Shown here: in pieces, positions 27,717 through 35,369 of the stretch
How the letters are laid out: every line of letters starts with the position of its first letter
Position numbering within the stretch: the first letter of the stretch is position 1
Source: Leptospira sp.
GTDB taxonomy: Bacteria > Spirochaetota > Leptospiria > Leptospirales > Leptospiraceae
Assembly: GCA_027531445.1 (NCBI GenBank)
Contig: JAPZRK010000006.1
Span: 7,662-71,661 of the forward strand
Reading direction: 5' to 3'
DNA: 64,000 nucleotides
Translations under genes and position numbers: made by a program
The notes under the pieces: model-generated
Seen by the model: only the letters and a program-made list of their open reading frames with translations
The model's database searches: none
What the model was told of the DNA's origin: nothing

Positions 27717-28073
27717 TCAGTGTTTTTCTTCAGAGTGTTCCAAAGCATTTCGAATGAGGTTGTAGATATGACCATCAACGAGTGAGTAATAAAGGTGCTT
27801 TCCCTCTCTTCGTCTTTTGACAAGACCCTCCGCACGAAGCAGTTTGAGTCTTTGCGAAATCGTAGATACACCCTCTCCAGTCGCGCTTGCCATTTCCGTG
27901 ACACAGGCTTCTCTTTCCGAGATCCTTTGGAGGAGAGAAAGGCGTGCCTCATCACCCAAGGCTCGGAAAAGCCTTGCCGCTCGCTCTAAAGCCAATGGTC
28001 CCGGCATTTGCAGTCCTTGGAACGGAGTTTCGTGGTCTGCCGGGGAGCAGTCGGTGTGGTCGGCCTTGATCAT
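27717..28073 (-). CDS. ArsR/SmtB-family zinc-type metalloregulator
   Basis: Residues ~27-100 form a winged helix-turn-helix (ALGDEARLSLLQRISEREACVTEMASATGEGVSTISQRLKLLRAEGLV...). The C-terminal helix carries Asp100, His102, His113 and Glu116. This D-x-H-x10-H-x2-E spacing is the alpha-5 zinc site of SmtB/CzrA-type sensors. The N-terminus adds possible ligands (HTDCSPADH). The gene looks more GC-rich than its neighbours, hinting at transfer. It should be released from DNA by zinc or a similar metal, freeing its own operon. A perfect 20-base palindrome lies just upstream of its start. Confidence 0.9.
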   Translation of the reverse strand: MIKADHTDCSPADHETPFQGLQMPGPLALERAARLFRALGDEARLSLLQRISEREACVTEMASATGEGVSTISQRLKLLRAEGLVKRRREGKHLYYSLVDGHIYNLIRNALEHSEEKH

Positions 28074-28083
28074 TCCATCATTT

Positions 28084-28103
28084 CATCATTTCATGAAATG
28101 ATG
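28084..28103. promoter_or_regulatory. Perfect palindromic operator of the ArsR-type regulator
   Basis: CATCATTTCATGAAATGATG is its own reverse complement over all 20 bases and lies 11 bases upstream of the regulator's ATG, where the promoter or ribosome-binding region must be. This is a good candidate operator for the regulator and the histidine-rich gene. Confidence 0.75.
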
Positions 28104-28142
28104 TCAAACTTTTTCTTCTCAGAATCTTCTGAAATAATCCGC

Positions 28143-28188
28143 TTGACCTTTGGAGTTTTTACAAGCTAAATATACCATAGATGGTATA
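28143..28188 (+). promoter_or_regulatory. Promoter with overlapping operator-like palindrome
   Basis: A TTGACC -35 (28143-28148) and a TAAATA -10 (28167-28172) are 18 bases apart. A perfect dyad TATACCAT-AG-ATGGTATA (28171-28188) overlaps the end of the -10 and ends two bases before the ATG at 28191. A repressor bound there would block transcription. The dyad differs from the palindrome at 28084-28103, so a different regulator is implied. No Shine-Dalgarno sequence fits between the dyad and the ATG. Confidence 0.6.
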
Positions 28189-28190
28189 GT

Positions 28191-29138
28191 ATGTACAATA
28201 AGTTTAAAGAACCAAGTTTTGCTATATTTTTCATTCTCCTTTTTTCGATCAGTGTTTCCAATTGTCAGGATTCATCTGCAAAAACAGAAGCTCTTCAGAT
28301 CGCCTACCTCTCTGAGAATTGCTCTGCCTGTCATGCACTGTTGCCTGGTAACAATCAATCTGCCCCTACCATTTTGGAAATTAAGGAAATCTATTCAAAA
28401 AGTGTATCCGATGAATCTAACTTCCTTCTGAAAGTGAAGACCTATTTGACTGAACCCAAAGCGGAACACTCACTCAATGCAGAATGGGTGGAAAAATATG
28501 GTGTGATGCCAAAAATGAATTTTTCTGAGAAAAGGTTGAATGCCTCTTTGGCTTATCTTTATTCGAAAGATTGGGGATCTTTGCGATGGCAATCTAGAAA
28601 CAAGCACTGGTTAGATGATCAAAAGGCTCTTTCAAAGGTATTATATGACGACATGTCACCTCTAGAAATCGCACAGAGTGCCGCAATGAAGACAAAATCG
28701 GCACTGGGTTCTCAACTGTTACAAGCTATCAAAGAAAAGGGGATTGAAGGCGCCGTTGGATTTTGTAAAATCGAAGCAATCCCCATCACAGAAAGAATGT
28801 CCCATGAATTGAAATTGGACATTAGAAGAGTCAGTGACCGGCCCCGCAATCCGGCAAATCGTACAAATCAAAATGAACTCTTGATGATAAAAAATTATAA
28901 AGAAAAAGTTTTAATAAAAGCAAAGCTTGAACCTACAGTTATCAACGAACCATCCCAGACGATTTCCTATTTCCCCATCGAAACAAATGAAATGTGTCTC
29001 CAATGCCATGGCATCAAAGGGCAAAATCTAAAAACAAATGTATATAAGGCGATCGTCTCGGCTTACCCGTCCGATGAAGCAACGGGTTACCAATCAGGTG
29101 AAATTAGAGGGTTGTTTCGGGTGATTCAAAAAAAATAG
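28191..29138 (+). CDS. Di-haem cytochrome lipoprotein with DUF3365-type C-terminus
   Basis: A signal with lipobox VSNC (Cys25) is followed by a haem c site CSACH (residue 44) in a small cytochrome-like module. A C-terminal DUF3365/Tll0287-like domain (~155-312) contains FCKIEAIPIT, RRVSDRPRNPAN and a second haem site CLQCH (residue 269) followed by GYQSGEIRGLFRV. DUF3365 domains are periplasmic haem or redox sensors. Here the domain is free-standing rather than fused to a kinase, so an electron-transfer role is as likely. It lies about 3.5 kb from the rhodanese/cytochrome cluster. Confidence 0.85.
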   Translation: MYNKFKEPSFAIFFILLFSISVSNCQDSSAKTEALQIAYLSENCSACHALLPGNNQSAPTILEIKEIYSKSVSDESNFLLKVKTYLTEPKAEHSLNAEWVEKYGVMPKMNFSEKRLNASLAYLYSKDWGSLRWQSRNKHWLDDQKALSKVLYDDMSPLEIAQSAAMKTKSALGSQLLQAIKEKGIEGAVGFCKIEAIPITERMSHELKLDIRRVSDRPRNPANRTNQNELLMIKNYKEKVLIKAKLEPTVINEPSQTISYFPIETNEMCLQCHGIKGQNLKTNVYKAIVSAYPSDEATGYQSGEIRGLFRVIQKK

Positions 29139-29160
29139 ATTAAAACAAATGATATTAACG

Positions 29161-29194
29161 ATAGGAAACAGCTGTTTAATTGTTTCCTATTTTA
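29161..29194. terminator. Bidirectional terminator hairpin
   Basis: ATAGGAAACA (29161-29170) pairs perfectly with TGTTTCCTAT (29181-29190) and is followed by TTT. It lies after the di-haem lipoprotein gene and overlaps the last codons of the convergent dehydrogenase gene. Confidence 0.7.
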
Positions 29195-29937
29195 TCTAAT
29201 TTTTTTGCTTCTATCCATTGGTACACTTTCAAAGGAAAGAATAGAATTCGATCTGCAAATTGAGTGAACCTAAAGATATAGGAAGGGTAAACGGAATTAG
29301 CATTCGATAAAATGCCTTTTACTATTTTTTTTGCCACTGTTTCTGCTGATTGACTAGGGAAAGGAACTGGCACTTGATCACCAGCGGCATTAAAAAATTT
29401 TGTACGAGTGGCTATCGGATAAACTACCATAATCCGATTTCCATCCTTTAACTCATAACGATATGCATCCATAAAAGAATGAACTGCCGCTTTTGTTGAA
29501 GAATAGATCGCATAACCAGGCAAGGCGAGATGACTCATGGCCGACGCTGTAAGGATAAATAAAAATGGACTTTTTCTTGTGGTGTTTAGTTCGGTGATGG
29601 TATAGATGGGTGAAAATACATTCGTTTTATAAATGCGATCGATCCGATCCCAATCTGATTTGTTGATCTTTTCGTAATATGCAAATCCTGCGTTTGCAAA
29701 AAAAATATCGATCCCTCCAATTGTAGAATCTGCATAAGAGATCAATTTCCCAATGTTTTCAGGACGTGAAGCATCCCACTTCAAAGGATAAACGTTCGGG
29801 TGTTTTTGAATTTGCTCAGTATTTAGGTCGGCGGCAATAATTTTGACACCTTCAAATTTTAAAAATTGTAGGAGTGTTTCCTTACCGATGCCAGACGCGG
29901 CTCCAGTGATCACGATGCGCTTTTGGTTCAATTTCAT
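29176..29937 (-). CDS. Short-chain dehydrogenase/reductase (SDR)
   Basis: A classical SDR of 253 residues. The Rossmann motif TGAASGIG (~11-18) binds NAD(P), an NAG-type strand follows (FFANAGFAYY), and the catalytic Tyr/Lys are in YSSTKAAVHSF (near residue 145). The C-terminus is hydrophobic (~225-245), suggesting membrane association. The substrate is unknown. It ends on a terminator shared with the opposite gene. Confidence 0.88.
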   Translation of the reverse strand: MKLNQKRIVITGAASGIGKETLLQFLKFEGVKIIAADLNTEQIQKHPNVYPLKWDASRPENIGKLISYADSTIGGIDIFFANAGFAYYEKINKSDWDRIDRIYKTNVFSPIYTITELNTTRKSPFLFILTASAMSHLALPGYAIYSSTKAAVHSFMDAYRYELKDGNRIMVVYPIATRTKFFNAAGDQVPVPFPSQSAETVAKKIVKGILSNANSVYPSYIFRFTQFADRILFFPLKVYQWIEAKKLDKIGNN

Positions 29938-29966
29938 GAACTTATCTTTTTTTTATAGTTTGAAAC

Positions 29967-30590
29967 TTAAAGTTCTATTTTAAATCCATAAACAACAAAG
30001 TTGGAACCGCATGGAGGAGTGGGTGGGCAATAGACACCGTAAATGCCGGATCGGTGATGAATGCGCACAAAAAATTTTGAATTTTCAAACCAAGGGAGTT
30101 TATAATCTCCTTCAAACATTAAATAATTGAGCCAGGCTCGAGATTCCACATCATCAAAGTTAAATTTTCCTCGATCATAACCAAATGCATAGTTTTCGAG
30201 TTTCGGATTTTGTGTTGCAACGGATTGTCCTTCGCCTACTGCAAAACTAAAGGGGTATCCCCAAAGATTTGGAATACGAGCGATGGCTACTCCCACAGCT
30301 TCAGAGTGGCTCATTGCACCAGTGTGTGCCGCAAGTATACCTTCCAATTCGAATTCAAAGATTGAATATGTATAGTTTAGCTTTCGATTGTATCCAATTC
30401 CATAAATATAAGAAGGTCTATATTTAAAATCTAAGTTGAAAGAAATGGGCGCAAGATCCGAGTTAACGAAGATTCCTCCAAAACCTAGCAGAGTGTAGTT
30501 TGGAGCGAAAATCTTTTTTTCTGCCGAAGTAGGAGAAGAGAAAAAAAGGAAAATTACAAAAATAATCAAACGAAAAACAAACTGCTTCAT
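29967..30590 (-). CDS. Exported outer-membrane-like protein, possibly PagL/acyloxyacyl-hydrolase type
   Basis: The longest frame starts at 30821, but the ATG at 30590 begins a standard signal peptide (FFSSPTSAE), so I use it (207 aa). The mature protein shows alternating hydrophobic strands and ends FVVYGFKIEL, as a small beta-barrel would. Near the C-terminus KFFVRIHHRSGIYG holds an H-x-S pair placed like the catalytic His-Ser of PagL lipid A 3-O-deacylases. The match is short, so this is a hypothesis. It lies downstream of a divergent promoter region with a Fur-like box. Confidence 0.6.
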   Translation of the reverse strand: MKQFVFRLIIFVIFLFFSSPTSAEKKIFAPNYTLLGFGGIFVNSDLAPISFNLDFKYRPSYIYGIGYNRKLNYTYSIFEFELEGILAAHTGAMSHSEAVGVAIARIPNLWGYPFSFAVGEGQSVATQNPKLENYAFGYDRGKFNFDDVESRAWLNYLMFEGDYKLPWFENSKFFVRIHHRSGIYGVYCPPTPPCGSNFVVYGFKIEL

Positions 30591-30730
30591 AGTGTAATCA
30601 TTGTAAGAGGATATCTTTCTTGGCAAAGTCTTTATTCCAAAAACAAATCCGTCCCTAGCTTCCGTTTTTCCGAAAATTTGAGGCGAACCAAAAGAGAATC
30701 TGAGAACTAGGGAATTTAAGATGCAATATT

Positions 30731-30749
30731 GAAAATGAGAATCAATATC
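30731..30749. promoter_or_regulatory. Fur-box-like site
   Basis: GAAAATGAGAATCAATATC matches the classic 19-base Fur box GATAATGATAATCATTATC at 16 of 19 positions. A TTGACA (30758-30763) with TATACT (30784-30789) or AATATA as the -10 lies immediately downstream, reading toward the small Cys-rich gene at 30806. The leftward exported protein gene (start 30590) is the other possible target. Confidence 0.6.
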
Positions 30750-30805
30750 AATTATTATTGACAGCAATTGCCATCCAAAACAATATACTTTTTGGGTAGG
30801 TTGAT

Positions 30806-30955
30806 ATGTGTGAGAAGGCAAACAATGAGTGTAAGAACTTTATGAATTGTAAGGGTCTAGGAAAATGTGGAAATATAGAAAATGGACCATCGAAACCGCT
30901 AGAGGATATTACAGTTCCATTAGAAAAGCTGGATCTTGTTCCACCTTTAGATTAG
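30806..30955 (+). CDS. Small cysteine-containing protein (49 aa)
   Basis: ATG at 30806 to TAG at 30955 encodes 49 residues with four Cys in the first 21 (positions 2, 9, 15 and 21: MCEKANNECKNFMNCKGLGKC split for description), followed by an acidic, Pro-rich tail. It is preceded by GGGTAGG, a plausible ribosome-binding site, and a promoter with a Fur-like box. The Cys spacing could bind a metal or Fe-S centre. I do not recognise the family. Its size and isolated position leave real doubt, but promoter, ribosome-binding site and clustered Cys together argue for a gene. Confidence 0.45.
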   Translation: MCEKANNECKNFMNCKGLGKCGNIENGPSKPLEDITVPLEKLDLVPPLD

Positions 30956-31009
30956 AAGTTCGAATCAAGGGTTTTGAATAGCGATTCGGGAATTAATTAT
31001 TTTGAATGT

Positions 31010-31045
31010 CCAGACAGCAGATTGGATGAATCAATCGCTATCTGG
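31010..31045 (-). terminator. Imperfect hairpin after rhodanese lipoprotein gene
   Basis: On the minus strand CCAGATAGC and GATTG pair with CAATC and GCTGTCTGG to give a ~14-pair stem with one bulge and one G-U pair, 17 bases after the rhodanese stop. The T tract is weak, so termination is likely but not certain. Confidence 0.45.
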
Positions 31046-31062
31046 GTTAGCATGTTTAGAAC

Positions 31063-32547
31063 TTAAAATAAGTTTTTGTAAGCTCTATCCTCGTTTATAA
31101 ACTTTCTTGTTGTTGTTGCAGTTACATCGATTTCTGCCGCTTGTATCCTAGACGAATCTGTGTTATAAGAGAATACAGAAACAGTGTCTAAATCAGTTCT
31201 AAATGGAGAACTAGCAGAAATTTTGTTTAATGAAGTGACTGGATGGTTTGCCGACAAAGAAGTCCATTCAACTAAAGATCCATCATAAAAAGTTGTCGGA
31301 TATCCAAGTATATTTTGTGCAGCAAAGCCATTGACTTGTGCTTCAAAATTAGTCCTGCATTGCGAAACAACAGTTGTACCAGACGTATAACCGGCATTTG
31401 CATAAAGTGTTCTCAATTCAGACTTGGATAAGAATTTGAATCCAGTATCCGCAGAAGTAAGTAAGTTTACCCATGGAAAAGTTACAGCTCCTTTGATATT
31501 TCCTTCAAATAAGACATACTTTTTAGCCTGACCTGTTGCGTCGTTGGAAGGTGCACCAGATGATCCAAAAGCAGTCGTTACATATTCACCTGCAACACCC
31601 CATGATCCGACCGCTGTTCGATTAAACTGCGCGCTAGGTCTTGCATCAACAATTAGTTGCTTACCAGTCAGTCCTGTCACGGTAGCAGCAGAATTGGCCT
31701 TTGCAATATTGATCACATCTTCCAAGCCAAGTGTAATCGCCGTATTATCGACTCTTAATTGTTTTACGGAAAACCCACCATTCGCATTTGGAATTGTAGA
31801 TCGAGTGGATGAAGTTAAACTAGAACTAAAGTTCTTATATAAGTTCCCGTTAAGAATCGCAAGATGTTTGATGTCAGCACCCCAATAACGTAGCCAATAC
31901 ACTGCTCTCGCGATATCTTGAACGCCACTGGCATAAGTTGCTTTATTTCCTGCTGTTCCGTAAGCCGCTAAGTCTCCTCCTGTTGCACTGTTGCTAATTA
32001 ACGTGGTTGTTGTCCCTACAGCAAATACAACAAGGTCAGTGGAAAGGTTGATGCCGAAAGCTTTCAACCATTCATCTGCAAACGCACCATTCGCTTGGTA
32101 TCGTACTGAATTTTTTACTAATCCAGAGTCTCTAGTTTGGTTGAATCGAAAATTGGTTGTGCCTGCTGTTTGATAATCATCTAACAGATATACGTATACT
32201 CCCTTTGCTTCGTCAGAACGAACATAGGGACTTTTTGAGCCTGTTTCGTATCTGTTGGCTGCATCCGTCTGAAGGATGATCAACTTTCCAGTAATTCCTG
32301 CAGGTTTGTTTGCCGTCCAATTTGTAACCCATGATTCAAGTTTAGAAGCTTCGATGAGTCCATACTCATTTCTACTATAATCATCGTTTGACTCACTGGC
32401 CAAATCTGTAGCTGTGTTTACTTTTAAGGTATTCGCTAAAAAGAGAAGACCTAAAAGCGGTGTGTTACTATCTTCTTTCTCTTTTTGGCAGTTAATCTGA
32501 AGTAGCAAAAATGGAATAAGGATTGTCAGAAAAAGTATTTTTTTCAT
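31063..32547 (-). CDS. Rhodanese-family lipoprotein (paralogue 1)
   Basis: A lipobox LLQINC (Cys20) tethers a 494-residue two-domain rhodanese. Domain 1 lacks a catalytic Cys but has ITGKLIILQTD and YWLRYWGADIKHLAILNG. Domain 2 has LIVDARPSAQFN, Cys397 in VVSQCRTNFEA, and YDGSLVEWTSL. The catalytic loop departs from the usual CxxGxR, so sulfur-transfer chemistry may be altered. The proteins at 33897-35360 and 36823-38250 share the same architecture. It has its own promoter region with TATATTG-containing motifs (32621-32654) and a hairpin after the stop, so it appears monocistronic. By family it would move sulfane sulfur, or bind selenite or tellurite, in the periplasm or outer membrane. Confidence 0.85.
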   Translation of the reverse strand: MKKILFLTILIPFLLLQINCQKEKEDSNTPLLGLLFLANTLKVNTATDLASESNDDYSRNEYGLIEASKLESWVTNWTANKPAGITGKLIILQTDAANRYETGSKSPYVRSDEAKGVYVYLLDDYQTAGTTNFRFNQTRDSGLVKNSVRYQANGAFADEWLKAFGINLSTDLVVFAVGTTTTLISNSATGGDLAAYGTAGNKATYASGVQDIARAVYWLRYWGADIKHLAILNGNLYKNFSSSLTSSTRSTIPNANGGFSVKQLRVDNTAITLGLEDVINIAKANSAATVTGLTGKQLIVDARPSAQFNRTAVGSWGVAGEYVTTAFGSSGAPSNDATGQAKKYVLFEGNIKGAVTFPWVNLLTSADTGFKFLSKSELRTLYANAGYTSGTTVVSQCRTNFEAQVNGFAAQNILGYPTTFYDGSLVEWTSLSANHPVTSLNKISASSPFRTDLDTVSVFSYNTDSSRIQAAEIDVTATTTRKFINEDRAYKNLF

Positions 32548-32620
32548 TGGTTTTTTTCCTCTTTAATCTAATTAACTACATGATCTGAAGATCTAGCCTG
32601 AAATTTCGAACAAAAATCTG

Positions 32621-32654
32621 TTATATTGAAATAATAGGTTGTTATCTTGGATAA
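32621..32654. promoter_or_regulatory. Repeated TTATnTTG motifs upstream of rhodanese paralogue 1
   Basis: TTATATTGAA (32621-32630) and TTATCTTGGATAA (32642-32654, a dyad TTATC-TTG-GATAA) lie 70-110 bases upstream of the gene. Near-identical cores occur upstream of rhodanese paralogue 3 (38355-38368) and of the XRE-cupin regulator (39131-39147: CTATATTGGATAAAATG). They may be operators of that regulator. Confidence 0.4.
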
Positions 32655-32692
32655 AATATTGGAATTATTCTAATAGAATGGAGATAAACCAT

Positions 32693-33913
32693 TTATTGGG
32701 AAGGAACCGTAAGCTTCGGGAGGGAACGCTCCAAATGAAATAGGGTGTATCGCGACTTCTTTTTTTGCAAAAGTGCCTCGCCTATCTGTAGAACAGTTTC
32801 TTTCGAATGCCCAAGTACTTCTTTTTGTTCTACGTTAAATTCAAACATTCTTTCATACAATTCGTCGGGCTGAACAATGCCCTCAAATTGAACAAAAGAG
32901 TCTTTCTTTATAAGTTTCTTTTCAAGAGTTGATGTAAGTATCACTGATTCACCCGGGTTTAACCGCGTATCGTAAAATTCTGTTTTAAGATCGATATCCA
33001 TTAGCCTGCCAATGACAGAATCATCCAATATAGTTAAAGAGTTATCCTTATCGATCAGAACTAATTTTAAATAAATCTTTGGAATGGAATAAGTAGGAAA
33101 CCGATGACCTACGTTAGTGGATGTAATGGTTGCAATGATTTGTAGTTTGTCACCTAGATCTTTAAAATTTATTTGAGTCCCTATACCTGACAATACAAAG
33201 TCGCGATCGTGTATTCCTTTCCAAAGATGTTTCCTGTCTGGCATATGACAGTTTTGGCACTGGATATTCAGCTTTTTGAATTTGGATTTTTCCCATTCGC
33301 TAAAAGTTTCCATCATTTTTTTGTCATTGATTTTATTGCTTCCCTCAGGACTTTCATGACATGTTTTGCAAAAGAGTGATGATTCAAATTCTTCTTTCAC
33401 AATGAATCCATTATGCGGTGACGTATCCACAATTGTAGTTTTAGCTTGTGGGGGAGGCCCGAACCAAACTAGATTTCTAACGTGACAAGATGCACAAGTA
33501 ATGCCTACCTCATTAATTTCTCGCATTTCATTGTTACTTGCCGGTCCTGAATTTTCTGAAATCCATCCAAGATTCTTTTTTATCTGAGCACTTGACTCTT
33601 GTAATGGACTATGGCAACTAAAACATGAATCAGATGATTTCTGTCCTAACTTTGGAAGTTGCCAAAGTACGCCCGATGAGATTGCGCCTCTGTGATGACT
33701 CTCCTTCCAAAAACGATACTGCTCTGTATGGCAAGATCCACAACTATCAGGATTAAGATTTATATGTTTGCCCATTGCCTGTGAATCATTTGATCCACTT
33801 GCAAAAATTGGTTGTTTCCAATGGGTCGAATTAAAATCACTTTCCTTACAAGCCAAAGCGGACACAACGCATAGGCAAGTAAGGAAACGAATTATCTTAC
33901 CCGCCGCAGGCAT
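32693..33913 (-). CDS. Five-haem c-type cytochrome lipoprotein (cluster cytochrome)
   Basis: The longest frame starts at 33994, deep inside the rhodanese gene. The ATG at 33913, after GGAGG, begins a lipoprotein signal (VVSALAC, Cys22), so I use it (406 aa). Five CXXCH sites lie at ~58, 97, 140, 182 and 219, followed by a beta-rich region with NVGHRFPT. It matches the cytochrome at 2686-3828 in order and spacing, so they are paralogues. It overlaps the 3' end of the rhodanese gene by 17 bases and is the last gene of a four-gene cluster with a beta-barrel. Electron transfer across or at the outer membrane is inferred. Confidence 0.88.
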   Translation of the reverse strand: MPAAGKIIRFLTCLCVVSALACKESDFNSTHWKQPIFASGSNDSQAMGKHINLNPDSCGSCHTEQYRFWKESHHRGAISSGVLWQLPKLGQKSSDSCFSCHSPLQESSAQIKKNLGWISENSGPASNNEMREINEVGITCASCHVRNLVWFGPPPQAKTTIVDTSPHNGFIVKEEFESSLFCKTCHESPEGSNKINDKKMMETFSEWEKSKFKKLNIQCQNCHMPDRKHLWKGIHDRDFVLSGIGTQINFKDLGDKLQIIATITSTNVGHRFPTYSIPKIYLKLVLIDKDNSLTILDDSVIGRLMDIDLKTEFYDTRLNPGESVILTSTLEKKLIKKDSFVQFEGIVQPDELYERMFEFNVEQKEVLGHSKETVLQIGEALLQKKKSRYTLFHLERSLPKLTVPSQ

Positions 33914-35360
33914 TTCCTCCACCGCCAGTAGCCCCACCTCCAGATCCACCTGAGGAAGAACTGGAAACACCCCGGATGTAGTCTTTGTCTGCATCGATCA
34001 CTCTATTTGAAGTAGTTGAAAATGAAGTGGATGTTTGAAAAGTATATCTTACAATATTATTTGCAGTCGCTGTCCGAGTGATTGAATCTGTTCGGCTTGT
34101 CCGATCTGTCCGCCATGGGGAACTACCAATTAAATTGGACCAACCAGCGGCACTTTCGTCAAAAGTTAAGGCACTCCATTCTATCCAGGAAGCATCATAC
34201 AATCGGGCCGCAAATCCAACGATCGAATTCGCCGCAAATAGAATGGTCGCAGAACGAATCCCTCTGTCGCAATAAGCTATCAACTGTTTAGAGCCTGTTA
34301 TACCAGAATTCGAAAACAATGATTGGATTGCTGATTTTGATTTGAATCTATAATCATTATTTGTTGGATCAATTAAGAGTGTGGACCATTCTAAATTGAT
34401 AGCATTTTTAATTCTACCCTCCATCGGTACTTTGCAACCGGTTCCCGCAACACATGTTCTACCGACTGGAGGAGTGGTTATTCCATTTTGGTTGGAAGGC
34501 GAATATTCTGCATTACTCCTAGCATCTACAAATTGAATTCCATTCGCTGGGATAGGAGTCACCTTTTCAAAAGACGTCGATCCATTTTGTAAGATATGAA
34601 TGAGATCTCCGATCGTTGCTTGCAGAATCGTATTGTCTGTATATGTATTTCGGACACTCGAGAATTCTTGCTTAACTGTGGTATTTCGCGAAATTGTCGT
34701 GAATATCTCTCCATTGTCGTTTGCTTGTTTGACCGAGCCATTTAATAAAGCGACATTTCTTTTGTCCAAACCCCAGTATCTCAATGCATAAACAAGGCGA
34801 ATGCTAGACAAAAAATTATTTTGCGAAGAACTATCGGCGGCAATTACAATCAAATCTCTTGTTGGATTGATTCCGTATGTGGATAGAAACGAATCAATGA
34901 TTTTACCTTCAGGTACGATAGACTCAGTTTCGATGACTCCATTGGATCTAGATTGACCGAAAGCCGTGGAAGTTTCCGTAACCGAATTATAAGTTACATA
35001 GTAACTATAAACATCTTTTTCTGGAGAGGATGGAATGTATCTTCCTCCAGGCGAATTTCCTGTATCTATTTGTAAGACGATCAATTTTCCAGTGATACCG
35101 TTTGGTTTTTGCGTCTGCCAATTTGTGGAAAGATTATCCAATGTTCTGGCAGTAATGAGACCAAAACGATTCTCATTATAATCATCTGCTGACACACTCG
35201 CCAACTCTTCAGCTGAATTGACCTTAATGAAAAGTGGGAAAGCTAATTTTGCAAAAGAAGGCGTGAAATCGTAATTAGGTGGATTTTTACATCCAACGAG
35301 CCCTATGGAAACTGCGATCAATAGTCTCGTAAATATAAAAAATAAATTTTTTGCTTTCAT
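33897..35360 (-). CDS. Rhodanese-family lipoprotein (paralogue 2, cluster gene)
   Basis: A 487-residue lipoprotein (GLVGC, Cys24) with the same two-domain layout as paralogue 1. Domain 2 has FVDARSNAEYS and a canonical-looking active loop, Cys364 in IAYCDRGIRSAT, so this paralogue is the best candidate for a working sulfurtransferase. It has extra Cys303 and Cys309, and a Gly/Ser-rich tail ending GGGGNACGG (Cys485), which the other two lack. It starts 9 bases after the beta-barrel gene and overlaps the five-haem cytochrome gene, so these are co-transcribed and probably act together. Confidence 0.88.
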   Translation of the reverse strand: MKAKNLFFIFTRLLIAVSIGLVGCKNPPNYDFTPSFAKLAFPLFIKVNSAEELASVSADDYNENRFGLITARTLDNLSTNWQTQKPNGITGKLIVLQIDTGNSPGGRYIPSSPEKDVYSYYVTYNSVTETSTAFGQSRSNGVIETESIVPEGKIIDSFLSTYGINPTRDLIVIAADSSSQNNFLSSIRLVYALRYWGLDKRNVALLNGSVKQANDNGEIFTTISRNTTVKQEFSSVRNTYTDNTILQATIGDLIHILQNGSTSFEKVTPIPANGIQFVDARSNAEYSPSNQNGITTPPVGRTCVAGTGCKVPMEGRIKNAINLEWSTLLIDPTNNDYRFKSKSAIQSLFSNSGITGSKQLIAYCDRGIRSATILFAANSIVGFAARLYDASWIEWSALTFDESAAGWSNLIGSSPWRTDRTSRTDSITRTATANNIVRYTFQTSTSFSTTSNRVIDADKDYIRGVSSSSSGGSGGGATGGGGNACGG

Positions 35361-35369
35361 GGAAGTCTC

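Noticed and set aside
27695..27955. Second minus-strand frame inside the ArsR gene
   Set aside because: It is out of frame with the clear winged-helix regulator.
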